Position numbers and translations under genes: made by a program. From positions 1,178,001 to 1,242,000 of the forward strand of contig NZ_JAMZDZ010000001.1 in NCBI RefSeq assembly GCF_024172085.1: a DNA stretch of 64,000 bases, written 5' to 3'. Of the stretch, positions 33,749-41,075 are shown piece by piece (position 1 is the first letter of the stretch; every line of letters begins with the position of its first letter). Source of the DNA: Hamadaea flava. GTDB lineage: Bacteria > Actinomycetota > Actinomycetes > Mycobacteriales > Micromonosporaceae. The notes beneath the pieces are model-generated. The model was not told where the DNA came from and made no database searches. It worked only from the letters and a program-made list of their open reading frames with translations.

Positions 33749-33973
33749 TCACGGCCAGATCATCCCCATCCCGTCGGCCTCCGCCAACGCCTCGATCTCC
33801 GAACGGAGGTACCGGCGTTGTCCGCCCAAAGTCCGGCCGCATTGGAACTTGCCCTTCTGCGCCCAGCGGATCACCGTCGACGGGTCGACCCGGAACAGCC
33901 GGGCGACCTCGCCGGTACGCATGAGCGGATGCGCGTGGTGCGGCGTCTGCTCGAGCGTTTCTAGCTCCATCAT
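33749..33973 (-). CDS. BldC-like MerR-type HTH protein, island B
   Basis: 74 residues. The core MRTGEVARLFRVDPSTVIRWAQKGKFQCGRTLGGQRRYLRSEIEAL matches the small DNA-binding protein BldC (winged MerR-like helix-turn-helix with no effector domain). It is the last gene of the six-gene island B operon, starting at ATG 33973 in a 4-nt overlap with the preceding gene. BldC homologues bind DNA cooperatively and control development in Streptomyces; here it may act with the island sigma factor (inference). Confidence 0.88.
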   Translation of the reverse strand: MMELETLEQTPHHAHPLMRTGEVARLFRVDPSTVIRWAQKGKFQCGRTLGGQRRYLRSEIEALAEADGMGMIWP

Positions 33974-34746
33974 TCCTCCTCCCCCGCCGGTTCCGGCGGG
34001 CCGTCGTTCGGGGCGGTGTCATTCGGGGCGGTGTCGTTCCGGCTTTCGCCGTCCATGGCTTCGCCATTCGAGGCGTCGCCGTTCAGGGCCTGCGCATGCG
34101 GGGCTTGTCCGTCCGGCGCTTCTCCGTCCGGTGCCTTTCCGTCCGGAGCTTTGCCGTTCGGCGCTTTTCCGTCCGGCGCTTTTCCGTCCGGTGCTTCTCC
34201 GTCCGGGGATCCGCTCGGGGACTTGCCTTGCGAATCGGTCAGGAACGCCGGATCCAGCCCGGGCGGCGGCCCGATCGGATCGCCCGCGCCGCTGCGGAAG
34301 GCGTACGCGGCCAGATCCGCGGCCGCCACGTCGGCGGCGGCGATGAGCGAGCGCAACGGGCTCAACTCCGGGCAGATGCTGGTCTCCCGGACCGTCTGCA
34401 TGTACAGGGGCACCGACGTGTCGAAGATGGCGACCGCGTTGCGGCGGCTGCCGGCAAGCTCCTCACGTTCGGCCTGGCCCCGGTCCTCGAGATGAGGCTC
34501 CCGGGGCGGCGGGATCTTCGGCTTCCCCCGGGAAGCCGCCGCCGGCGATCCCGCCGCGCTCTTTCCCGTGCGTTTCACGGGAGACTTGCGTTTCCGGCTT
34601 TCCGGTGGAGGTGCGGCTGCGGCGTCGGGAGCGCTCGACCGCACCTCCACCTTGCGTACCGCATTCGGCGGGAGAGCCTTCCGGCGGGCCAGATGGGTCC
34701 GCTTGGCCGCGCGCGCCGCGCCGCCGGACCGTCGCGCCCGGCTCAT
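33970..34746 (-). CDS. Island B protein with basic N-terminus and DGKAP repeat tail
   Basis: 258 residues in three parts: a Lys/Arg/Pro/Ala-rich ~75-residue N-terminus (AARAAKRTHLARRKALPPNAVRKVEVRSS, SRKRKSPVKRTGKS), a compact ~90-residue centre (EELAGSRRNAVAIFDTSVPLYMQTVRETSICPELSPLRSLIAAADVAAADLAAYAF), and a low-complexity tail of repeated D/N-G-K/E/Q-A-P pentads. No catalytic motif is recognised. Strand choice rests on the ATGA overlaps at both ends; other-strand frames here read as repetitive Arg/Phe/Ser sequence. The positive head and acidic/repeat tail recall nucleic-acid-binding or scaffold proteins, but this is speculative. Confidence 0.7.
   Translation of the reverse strand: MSRARRSGGAARAAKRTHLARRKALPPNAVRKVEVRSSAPDAAAAPPPESRKRKSPVKRTGKSAAGSPAAASRGKPKIPPPREPHLEDRGQAEREELAGSRRNAVAIFDTSVPLYMQTVRETSICPELSPLRSLIAAADVAAADLAAYAFRSGAGDPIGPPPGLDPAFLTDSQGKSPSGSPDGEAPDGKAPDGKAPNGKAPDGKAPDGEAPDGQAPHAQALNGDASNGEAMDGESRNDTAPNDTAPNDGPPEPAGEEE
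33990..34215. repeat. Tandem 15-bp repeat encoding (D/N)G(K/E/Q)AP pentads
   Basis: About a dozen degenerate copies of a 15-bp unit (plus-strand GTCCGGCGCTTTTCC-like) lie within the 258-residue island B gene, encoding the pentad DGKAP. Repeats differ by a few bases, and the period keeps the frame, so copy-number variation would lengthen or shorten the protein without disrupting it. Confidence 0.8.
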
Positions 34747-35006
34747 CGCAGCGCCGCCCGGTGCCGTGCGGCTTGCCGCGGGTCACTGACCCGGCGACGA
34801 TCCGGCCCGTGCGGTACGCCGTCCATGAAATTCGAGCCGGCAAGGTCGTCGTCGACCCCGGCCCAGCGGTTGACGTACGTGTACAACTCTTGAATCTCCC
34901 GGCCCCGCACATGGGCCAGGAGGGCGGTGGCGGTCGCGACGATGACGACGATCGCGATGAGCGCCAGGCACAGCTGACCGACGGTCAGCGAGGTCAGCCC
35001 GTTCAC
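34743..35006 (-). CDS. Island B single-TM protein, paralogue of 24090-24545
   Basis: 87 residues: N-terminal TM (SLTVGQLCLALIAIVVIVATATALLAHV) followed by RGREIQELYTYVNRWAGVDDD and a basic C-terminus. Its TVGxLCL...H-x-R-x-REI stretch matches the island A protein, but the long C-terminal domain of that protein is missing. GTG 35006 overlaps the sigma-factor stop (GTGA). Role unknown. Confidence 0.68.
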   Translation of the reverse strand: MNGLTSLTVGQLCLALIAIVVIVATATALLAHVRGREIQELYTYVNRWAGVDDDLAGSNFMDGVPHGPDRRRVSDPRQAARHRAALR

Positions 35007-35653
35007 GGCGTACCTCCGGTGAGCATCGCCGCCAGCTTCACCCGGCCGCGTTTGGTCAGCGCCTGAACCATCGCCGGCGTACGCCCCATCACGGCGGCCG
35101 CGTCGACCTCGTCGAGCCCGCAGAAGAACGTCAGCGCGATCGCCTCCTGTTGCGGCGGCGACAATCGGCGTACCGCCGCCAGCAGTTCGCGTCCGTCGTC
35201 CTCAGGCCCCCGCAGCTCCCCCAGCTCGACCAGGCCCAGCCGATAGCGGCGGGAATGGAAGTGGCGTACCGCCCGGTCCCGGGCCAGGCCCAGCAACCAG
35301 CACAAGGGAGAGTCGGCGGTCGCCCGCAGCCCGCCGATGAGCCGCAGCGCCCGGTCCCAGACCTCCCGCACCAACTGCTGAGCGAGCTTCTCCTCACCAC
35401 ACCAGAGCCAGATGTACTTGTAGACCTCCGTGTTGAAGCGGTCGTAGAACTCGCCGACCGCCTCGACATCGCCCCGCTGGATTCGCACCACGAGCTGCCA
35501 GGCTTCGGTCCGGCCCGCCGCCGGCGCGGCCCGGCCCCGCCCCGCGCCGGCGACCACGGGCCGGGGCCGCGGACCACCGTTCGGCCTGCGGTGCCGGGAG
35601 TCTCCGCCGATCAGGCGGTAGGACCCCGTGGTGCACCTGACCCAATCACTCAC
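35003..35653 (-). CDS. ECF-like RNA polymerase sigma factor, island B
   Basis: 216 residues with region 2 (GDVEAVGEFYDRFNTEVYKYIWLWCGEEKLAQQLVREVWDRALRLIGGL...CWLLGLARDRAVRHFHSRRYRLG) and region 4 (VRRLSPPQQEAIALTFFCGLDEVDAAAVMGRTPAMVQALTKRGRVKLAAM). It is paralogous to the island A sigma factor but diverged in region 4, so the two probably recognise different promoters. A ~45-residue Arg/Pro-rich extension precedes region 2. GTG 35653 overlaps the preceding stop. Confidence 0.87.
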   Translation of the reverse strand: MSDWVRCTTGSYRLIGGDSRHRRPNGGPRPRPVVAGAGRGRAAPAAGRTEAWQLVVRIQRGDVEAVGEFYDRFNTEVYKYIWLWCGEEKLAQQLVREVWDRALRLIGGLRATADSPLCWLLGLARDRAVRHFHSRRYRLGLVELGELRGPEDDGRELLAAVRRLSPPQQEAIALTFFCGLDEVDAAAVMGRTPAMVQALTKRGRVKLAAMLTGGTP

Positions 35654-35859
35654 GTTGATTGCCTCTCCTTCGAAGTCTCGGCGGCTTCGCCGTCGGTGAA
35701 TGCGCGCATCGCCTCACCTCCCGCGCCCAGCGCGATCGCCATGCCGGTGAAGATCAGTGCGGCGGCCCACGGGTCCAGCAGTGTCGTCACGACTGCTACC
35801 GCGCAGATCGGCACCATCAACAGCAAGACGAGGAGGTGGCGGCGCAGCGCGCGCCTCAC
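35650..35859 (-). CDS. Small two-TM protein, island B
   Basis: 69 residues: basic N-terminus, helix 1 HLLVLLLMVPICAVAVVTTLL, helix 2 AAALIFTGMAIALGAGGEAM, then a charged tail. It starts at GTG 35859 in a GTGA overlap with the upstream HTH gene and ends overlapping the sigma factor. Island A has no equivalent. A small membrane protein co-translated with a sigma factor could influence its activity (inference). Confidence 0.65.
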   Translation of the reverse strand: MRRALRRHLLVLLLMVPICAVAVVTTLLDPWAAALIFTGMAIALGAGGEAMRAFTDGEAAETSKERQST

Positions 35860-36137
35860 CTGGGTCGGCCCACCGCAACCGTGAAAAGCCGGTCGAACCG
35901 GGTGTGCTCGGCGGGCAGGCCGCCGAGCTTGGGTTCGGACTTCATCGCGTGCAGCGCGCTCGCGACGAACTGCCCGCCTGGGATCGAGACGCCGCGCCGG
36001 ATGCGGTTGAAGCTGCTCTCCGCGATGCCCAGGAATCTGGCCTTCTCGGCGTCGGTACGGAGACCCAGCAGCTCGAAGATCTCGTCGAACGCTTTTCCGT
36101 TGTACGCCAGGCGTGGAAGCTTGCTAAATTCGTGCAC
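35856..36137 (-). CDS. XRE-like HTH protein, first gene of island B operon
   Basis: 93 residues, VHEFSKLPRLAYNGKAFDEIFELLGLRTDAEKARFLGIAESSFNRIRRGVSIPGGQFVASALHAM..., a compact XRE/lambda-repressor-like helix-turn-helix with little else. GTG 36137 is chosen over an upstream ATG at 36164, which would lie within the operator: TATAGT stands exactly 6 nt before GTG 36137, giving a leaderless message. Six genes follow in a chain of 4-nt overlaps beginning here. Confidence 0.8.
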   Translation of the reverse strand: MHEFSKLPRLAYNGKAFDEIFELLGLRTDAEKARFLGIAESSFNRIRRGVSIPGGQFVASALHAMKSEPKLGGLPAEHTRFDRLFTVAVGRPR

Positions 36138-36163
36138 GCATGCACTATAGAGCCATGCATGCA
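36134..36163. promoter_or_regulatory. Island B operator/promoter (GCACGCATGCA-N9-CATGCATGCA)
   Basis: Left element 36134-36144, right element 36154-36163, spacer 9 nt, the same design as in island A. The minus-strand -10 TATAGT (36144-36149) lies between the arms and 6 nt from GTG 36137. Only the two elements are conserved; the spacer differs, as expected for a protein-binding site rather than recent duplication of the whole region. Confidence 0.75.
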
Positions 36164-36289
36164 CGACGCCTAGTCGCCCGGATGGGTGACAGCCTTCGAA
36201 CCATTTGGAGGAGCTCCTCTTTCACGGACGCACGAACGGGGCGCACCGCGCCGACCCGGCGGCCCTTACCGGTCGGTACCATGGGATCC

Positions 36290-36787
36290 GTGAGTCGCCG
36301 CCGGAGAGAGCCGCAGAGTCCCTTCGGGTGGTATCTCCGCCGACTCATGGACAGCAATGGATTTCTGTCGGACGGCGATCTCGAAGCGGCCTCGGGCGTG
36401 TCGGCCTCGCTGATCTCGCGCTATCAAGCCGGCGAGATCACCCCGACGCCGGACAACCTGCGCAAGCTCGCCCCCGTTCTCGGCGTACGCCTGGGCGAGT
36501 TGATGGTCGAGTCCGGACTGGCCACCCGGGAGGAACTCGGCATGGTCGCGCCGCCCTCCCCGAAGCCTCGCGTCGACCCCGTGCTCGCCGACGCGCAGCG
36601 GCACCTCGCCGATCCGCGTCTGCCCGGTGACGTTAAGGACTACCTGCGCGCGACCGTCAAAGGCGCGATAGCGTACTGGCGGCAGCAACTCGACCTGAAC
36701 AGCGTCCCGCCCGAGCCACCGGCACCGGAGCCGGCGCGGATCGCCGTCGCCGTCCGGCCGAAGCCTTCCGGGGTCGGCCGAAGGTAG
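36290..36787 (+). CDS. XRE/HTH regulator of island B
   Basis: 165 residues starting VSRRRREPQSPFGWYLRRLMDSNGFLSDGDLEAASGVSASLISRYQAGEITPTPDNLRKLAPVLGVRLGELMVESGLAT, strongly similar along its whole length to the island A regulator at 25644, including the DAQRHLADP...VKDYLRATVKGAIAYWRQQL tail. GTG 36290 follows TACCAT by 7 nt (leaderless); further upstream in-frame ATGs (36140, 36281) give non-conserved N-termini. It faces the sigma operon across a 152-nt gap and probably binds the GCATGCA operator (inference). Confidence 0.87.
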   Translation: MSRRRREPQSPFGWYLRRLMDSNGFLSDGDLEAASGVSASLISRYQAGEITPTPDNLRKLAPVLGVRLGELMVESGLATREELGMVAPPSPKPRVDPVLADAQRHLADPRLPGDVKDYLRATVKGAIAYWRQQLDLNSVPPEPPAPEPARIAVAVRPKPSGVGRR

Positions 36788-36881
36788 CCTCGTCCACGAC
36801 CTATGCCGCCTGGCCGTGCGCCCGGCGGCTGGTTGTGATACCCCAGTCACGTTGACCGATGAGTCAGTACGGAGGCCGGCC

Positions 36882-37379
36882 ATGGCGGAGAGCGACTCCG
36901 AACAGGTGCCGCCGATCGTCGTGCCGCCGTCGCGTACGCCGACCGGCCGCGGTGGCGAGTTGCTGATCCGGGTGGCCATCTGCGCCGCCTCCGGGCTGGT
37001 GGTGAGTCTGGTGTGGATCCTGGCCGGGCTCGGCGACGGCCACCTCAAGACGGCCAGCCTCGTGATCGGGCTGTCGGCGGCCGCCGTCCTCGCCCTGGTG
37101 GTCGGCTACGTCCGGTTCGAGGTGGCCCGGGTCCGTCGGGAGTTGACCGAGACCGAGACCCGGCTCGTCGCCACCGTGGAGACGGCGTTCGCCGGCCTGC
37201 AGGCCCAGCTCCACGCGCCGCAAACGCCTGCTCCCGCGTCCCGCAACGGCAAGCGGTCCCAGCCGGTCCAGCGGGGCCTGCGCAAGCGGGAGAAGGACGT
37301 CGACTCGGCGATCGCTAACGATCTGCGCATCTTCCTCCAGGGCCGCGAGTCGGCGTACGAGGACGACGACGGGGTCTGA
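36882..37379 (+). CDS. Two-TM membrane protein of island B
   Basis: 165 residues, paralogue of 26469-26960: N-terminal ~27 residues soluble, TM1 LIRVAICAASGLVVSLVWILAGL, TM2 TASLVIGLSAAAVLALVVGYV, RFEVARVRRELTETETRLVATVETAF coiled-coil-like stretch, basic linker (NGKRSQPVQRGLRKREK) and conserved NDLRIFLQGRESAY tail. GGAGG lies 7 nt before ATG 36882. Its repeated position next to the XRE regulator in both islands argues for a functional link. Confidence 0.75.
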   Translation: MAESDSEQVPPIVVPPSRTPTGRGGELLIRVAICAASGLVVSLVWILAGLGDGHLKTASLVIGLSAAAVLALVVGYVRFEVARVRRELTETETRLVATVETAFAGLQAQLHAPQTPAPASRNGKRSQPVQRGLRKREKDVDSAIANDLRIFLQGRESAYEDDDGV

Positions 37380-37421
37380 CCAAGCCGCCAAATATCGCGA
37401 AAGTTCGATAATGTGCCCGTC

Positions 37422-38282
37422 ATGGGTGAGGACGGCGACGTAGCGACACTCCTGGGGACGGCGCTCTGCGCGCTGGCCGCATTCGTCTTTCTCTGGGTGC
37501 TGTTCGGCGGCGTCCGGATCGTCAATCAGGTCGAACGGGGCGTCGTCTTCCGGTTCGGCCGGGCCCGGACCCGCGTACGCCCGCCCGGCCTGGCCGTGGT
37601 CCTGCCGTTGGTGGACCGCCTCCGGAAAGTCAACGTGCAGATCGTGACGCTGCCGGTCCCCTCGCAAGAGGGCATCACCCGCGACAACGTCTCCGTCAAG
37701 GTCGACGCCGTGGTCTACTTCCGCGTCTCCGATCCCTACAAGGCCCTGATCGAGGTGCAGAGTTACATGATCGCGGTGGAGCTGCTGGCGCAGACGTCGC
37801 TGCGATCGATCATCGGCAAGAGCGAGCTGGACGACCTGCTGTCCAACCGGGACGAACTGCACCGGGAGCTGCGGCTGCTGCTCGACGCCCCGACGCAGGA
37901 CTGGGGCGTGCACGTCGACCGGGTCGAGATCAAGGACGTCCAGCTACCCGAGCAGATGAAACGCGCGATGTCCAAGCAGGCCGAGGCCGAACGGGAACGA
38001 CGTGCCCGGGTCATCACCGCCGACGGCGAGTTCCGCGCCGCACAGAGCCTCGCCGACGCCTCCACGATCATGGCCGAGACGCCCGGCGCGATGCAGCTGC
38101 GCCTGCTGCAGACGGTCGTCGAGGTCGCGGCCGAGAAGAACTCGACGCTGGTCATGCCGTTCCCGGTTGAGCTGCTGCGGTTCTTCGACCGGCTGGCGCA
38201 GTCGGAGGCCGACACGGGCCGGGTCGGGCGCGAGCCGCCCATCCCGCCGGAGATCCCCCACTCGCGTCCGGCCAGCGACTGA
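37422..38282 (+). CDS. SPFH/Band 7 (stomatin-like) membrane protein
   Basis: 286 residues: N-terminal TM helix (LLGTALCALAAFVFLWVLFGGVRIV), then the SPFH domain (VERGVVFRFGRARTRVRPPGLAVVLPLVDRLRKVNVQIVTLPVPSQEGITRDNVSVKVDAVVYFRVSDPYKALIEVQSYMIAVELLAQTSLRSIIGKSELDDLLSNRDEL) and an Ala/Glu-rich coiled-coil (MSKQAEAERERRARVITADGEFRAAQSLADAS). Stomatin-like proteins form membrane microdomain cages. TAATGT lies 7 nt before ATG 37422; a GTG at 37413 is the alternative start. Confidence 0.92.
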   Translation: MGEDGDVATLLGTALCALAAFVFLWVLFGGVRIVNQVERGVVFRFGRARTRVRPPGLAVVLPLVDRLRKVNVQIVTLPVPSQEGITRDNVSVKVDAVVYFRVSDPYKALIEVQSYMIAVELLAQTSLRSIIGKSELDDLLSNRDELHRELRLLLDAPTQDWGVHVDRVEIKDVQLPEQMKRAMSKQAEAERERRARVITADGEFRAAQSLADASTIMAETPGAMQLRLLQTVVEVAAEKNSTLVMPFPVELLRFFDRLAQSEADTGRVGREPPIPPEIPHSRPASD

Positions 38283-38408
38283 CCCACCCACGACGGATTT
38301 CGCGCGAATTCGGACTTCGCCGGGAACCGGACCGGACCTTCCGGCGACCTGCATGGCGCACCCTCGCCCGTTCCTGGGCCGAGGGCACGTCGCATGGGAT
38401 GAGGTCCG

Positions 38409-39092
38409 ATGAGAAGTCTCTTCAAGCGCGCGCTCGTGACGCTGGCCGTCGCCACGGCCGCGGTCGCCGTCTCGGCGAGCGCAGCGTCCGCGCACGTCAC
38501 GGTGAACCCGAGCCAGGCGGTGCAGGGCGGCTACACCAAGCTGACCTTCCGGGTGCCGAACGAGAAGGACTCGGCCACGACGACAAAGGTGGAGGTGGTC
38601 CTCCCGGTCGAGCAGCCCATCGGGCACATCTCGGTCAAGCCGGTGCCCGGCTGGACGGTGGCCACCGAGAAGACCAAGCTCCCCACGCCGGTGCAGGCGG
38701 GCGAGAGCACGATCACCGAGGCGGTCACGAAGATCACCTGGACCGCCGCCGGCGACGCCGCGATCAAGCCCGGCCAGTTCCAGGAGTTCGACGTGTCGGC
38801 CGGACCGCTGCCCCAGGCCGACCAGATCGTGTTCAAGGCGCTCCAGACCTACTCCGACGGCGACGTCGTCCGCTGGATCGAGGTCCCGGCGGACGGGAAG
38901 GCCGAGCCCGACCACCCGGCCCCGGTCCTCAAGCTCACCGGCAAGACCGCGGCCTCGCCGTCCGCTGCCACGGTCGCCGTCGCTTCTGACGACTCCGCCG
39001 GCACCGGCCTCGCCGTCGCGGCCCTGGTCGTAGCCGCCCTGGCCGCGGTCTTCGCCGGGCTCGCCTGGCGCCGCCGGCCCTCGGGAAACTGA
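38409..39092 (+). CDS. YcnI-like (DUF1775) exported copper-binding protein
   Basis: 227 residues: signal peptide cleaved after ...SASAASA to expose HVTVNPSQAVQGGYTKLTFRVPNE, the DUF1775 N-terminus in which the terminal His takes part in copper binding; then GWTVATEKTKLPTPV, ITWTAAGDAAIKPGQFQEFDVSAGPLP, and a C-terminal membrane anchor (TGLAVAALVVAALAAVFAGLAWRRR). YcnI acts in copper trafficking at the cell surface. Usual partners (YcnJ/CopD, PCu(A)C) are absent here. Confidence 0.92.
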   Translation: MRSLFKRALVTLAVATAAVAVSASAASAHVTVNPSQAVQGGYTKLTFRVPNEKDSATTTKVEVVLPVEQPIGHISVKPVPGWTVATEKTKLPTPVQAGESTITEAVTKITWTAAGDAAIKPGQFQEFDVSAGPLPQADQIVFKALQTYSDGDVVRWIEVPADGKAEPDHPAPVLKLTGKTAASPSAATVAVASDDSAGTGLAVAALVVAALAAVFAGLAWRRRPSGN

Positions 39093-39284
39093 CGAAGATC
39101 GCTGCAGTACGCCTGCCCGCCGCCTGCCGCCCGGCTGAACGCACCACCGGACGGAACGGGCGGCGGGTCATGAAACGGGCGGCTGATTGACCGATCTTTG
39201 TGGCTCCCATGAGGTTGACCGGGTCGTTCCTTGAGATTTCGCGGCCAGCTTCGACGGCTCACCGATCGCGAGGAGGCGAAGAAC

Positions 39285-39635
39285 ATGGTGAAGCTCTCGA
39301 AGAAGATGATGGTGACGCTGGGAGCGTCGGGCGTACTGGCGCTCGGCATCGCGACCCCGGTCGCCGCGTGGGCGGCCGACGGATCCCCCAAGCCGACCGG
39401 CTCGGCGTCGTCGTCGAGCCAGTCCGGCAAGCCGAAGCCCGCGGAGCACGGCAAGTCCGGTGTGGACCGCACTGCGAAGCTCAAGGAGCGGCTCGACGCC
39501 GCCGTGAAGGCCGGCAAGCTGACCCAGGCCGAGGCCGACGCCGTCCTCAAGGCGGGCAAGCTCGGCCTGCTCGGCGGCGGCCCCGGCCGCCACGGCACCC
39601 CGCCGTCCGGCACCCCGTCCACCCCCGCCAAGTAA
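39285..39635 (+). CDS. Small secreted Lys/Ser/Gly-rich protein
   Basis: 116 residues: signal peptide (MVKLSKKMMVTLGASGVLALGIATPVAAWA), a Ser/Pro/Lys linker, then KLKERLDAAVKAGKLTQAEADAVLKAGKLG, a short helical repeat typical of secreted actinobacterial proteins of unknown function, and a Gly/Pro tail. GAGGAGG precedes ATG 39285. Convergent with the CDF transporter gene. Function unknown. Confidence 0.72.
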   Translation: MVKLSKKMMVTLGASGVLALGIATPVAAWAADGSPKPTGSASSSSQSGKPKPAEHGKSGVDRTAKLKERLDAAVKAGKLTQAEADAVLKAGKLGLLGGGPGRHGTPPSGTPSTPAK

Positions 39636-39656
39636 GGACCTACCCACCCTCGCCCC

Positions 39657-40598
39657 TCAGGGGGTGGGGGTGGGGTCCAGGTAGACGTGACGGATCACCG
39701 GATACTTCTCCCGCAAGCGGTTCGCCGCCGCGTCGGCGGCCGCCTCGATCTCGGCGCCCGTGGCCGTGTCGGACACGTCGACCTCGGCCGCCACCAGCAC
39801 GCTGTCCGGGCCGAGGTACATGGCGTTGAGGGTCAGCACCCGCTGGATCACCGGATCCGCTTCCAGCTCTCGGCGTATCGCCTGTTGCCAGCGCGGCGAG
39901 GGTGCCTGACCGACGAGCAGGGACACGTTGGCGCGCGCGAGCGTGAGCGCCACGACGGCCAGGAGCAGCCCGATGGCGACCGAGGCCGCGCCGTCGTAGA
40001 ACGTGTCGCCGGTGAACTCGGTCAGCAGCAGGCCGATCGCGGCCAGGCCGAGGCCGATCAGCGCGGCCGCATCCTCCAGTACTACCGCCTTGACCGAGGT
40101 GTCGGGCGTGAGCCGCAAGTACGCCAACGCCCGCAAGTGCAGCCGGCTCGCCGAACCGCGCACCTGGCGCACCGCCCGAATGAGCGAGGTCCCCTCCAGC
40201 ACGAACGACACCGCGAGCACGATGTACGCGACGGTGTAGTCCCCCATCTCCTCGCCGTTGCGGATGGTGTGCAGCCCGTGCGTGACGGCGAATCCCGCAC
40301 CCGCCACGAGGGTCGCCATCGACGCGAGGAAGGCCCAGAAGAATGTGGACTTCCCGTAGCCGAACGGGTGCTCGGCGTCGGCCTCCCGGTCGCCGCGGAT
40401 GAGCGCGGTGAGCAGCAGCAGTTCGGTGACGGTGTCGGCGACCGAGTGCGCGGCCTCGGAGAGCATGCCGGCCGAGCCCGAGATGATCCCGGCGATCGCC
40501 TTGGCGACGGCGATGGCGAGGTTCGCCAGGCCCGCCACGATGACGGTGCCGACGCTCTCCCGCTGGGCCGGGGCGACGGAGTGGTCGGCCTCCGTCAT
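39657..40598 (-). CDS. Cation diffusion facilitator family transporter
   Basis: 313 residues with six TM helices and CDF markers: NLAIAVAKAIAGIISGSAGMLSEAAHSVADTVTELLLL (metal-site HxxxD, ~46-51), EHPFGYGKSTFFWAF, and a second-half SVKAVVLEDAAALIGLGLAAIG with the EDAAA site replacing the usual HxxxD, then a cytoplasmic C-terminal domain ending VIRHVYLDPTPTP. Export of Zn, Mn or Fe by proton antiport is typical. ATG 40598 overlaps the upstream stop (ATGA). Confidence 0.92.
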   Translation of the reverse strand: MTEADHSVAPAQRESVGTVIVAGLANLAIAVAKAIAGIISGSAGMLSEAAHSVADTVTELLLLTALIRGDREADAEHPFGYGKSTFFWAFLASMATLVAGAGFAVTHGLHTIRNGEEMGDYTVAYIVLAVSFVLEGTSLIRAVRQVRGSASRLHLRALAYLRLTPDTSVKAVVLEDAAALIGLGLAAIGLLLTEFTGDTFYDGAASVAIGLLLAVVALTLARANVSLLVGQAPSPRWQQAIRRELEADPVIQRVLTLNAMYLGPDSVLVAAEVDVSDTATGAEIEAAADAAANRLREKYPVIRHVYLDPTPTP

Positions 40599-41056
40599 GC
40601 CACCGGGTACGCCGGCGGCACGTTTCGCCCGGCGCTCGCGGCGGCGGTCGTGGAGAGCATGACGCCGATGGTCACCCCGACGATCAGGTTGACGGCGGCG
40701 GTGGCGAGCTGAACCTCGAACGGCGCGCTCTTGGTGAACGGCACGATCACCGCGATCGCCGTGAGGACGCCGATGATCCAGCCCAGGAAGAAGCGCGGGC
40801 GCGGCGTCGTGATCAGCAGGAGATGGGCCAGACCCGTCAGCAGCAAGGTGGCCGCCGCCCCGCCGAAGGCGTACCCGAGCATCGAGGGCAGGAAGACGCC
40901 ACCGGAGAGGTCGACGCCCAGGACCGGGATGTCGAGGACTCCGCGCACGATCAGAAAGCAGGCGACCACCACGCCAGCGACCACGATCGCGGCGACAACG
41001 CCGCCGGTCCACAGTCGGCGCGGATCGACCAGCGGCCGTGCGTGATACACGGACAT
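40595..41056 (-). CDS. Four-TM membrane protein (DUF6069-like)
   Basis: 153 residues with four helices: WTGGVVAAIVVAGVVVACFLIVRGVL, FGGAAATLLLTGLAHLLLITT, FFLGWIIGVLTAIAVIVPF, LATAAVNLIVGVTIGVMLSTTAAA. The TTPRPRFFLGWI and PF...S spacing is seen in the DUF6069 family (by eye). TATCGT stands 6 nt before ATG 41056 (leaderless). It is translationally coupled to the CDF transporter, possibly as an accessory. Confidence 0.72.
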   Translation of the reverse strand: MSVYHARPLVDPRRLWTGGVVAAIVVAGVVVACFLIVRGVLDIPVLGVDLSGGVFLPSMLGYAFGGAAATLLLTGLAHLLLITTPRPRFFLGWIIGVLTAIAVIVPFTKSAPFEVQLATAAVNLIVGVTIGVMLSTTAAASAGRNVPPAYPVA

Positions 41057-41075
41057 AGGCCCACGATAGCCGTGA

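Noticed and set aside
33970-34746. Plus-strand frames with FSVR or SPFGAF repeats opposite the DGKAP gene
   Set aside because: They mirror the same tandem repeat. The minus-strand frame joins its neighbours by ATGA on both sides, which the plus-strand frames do not.
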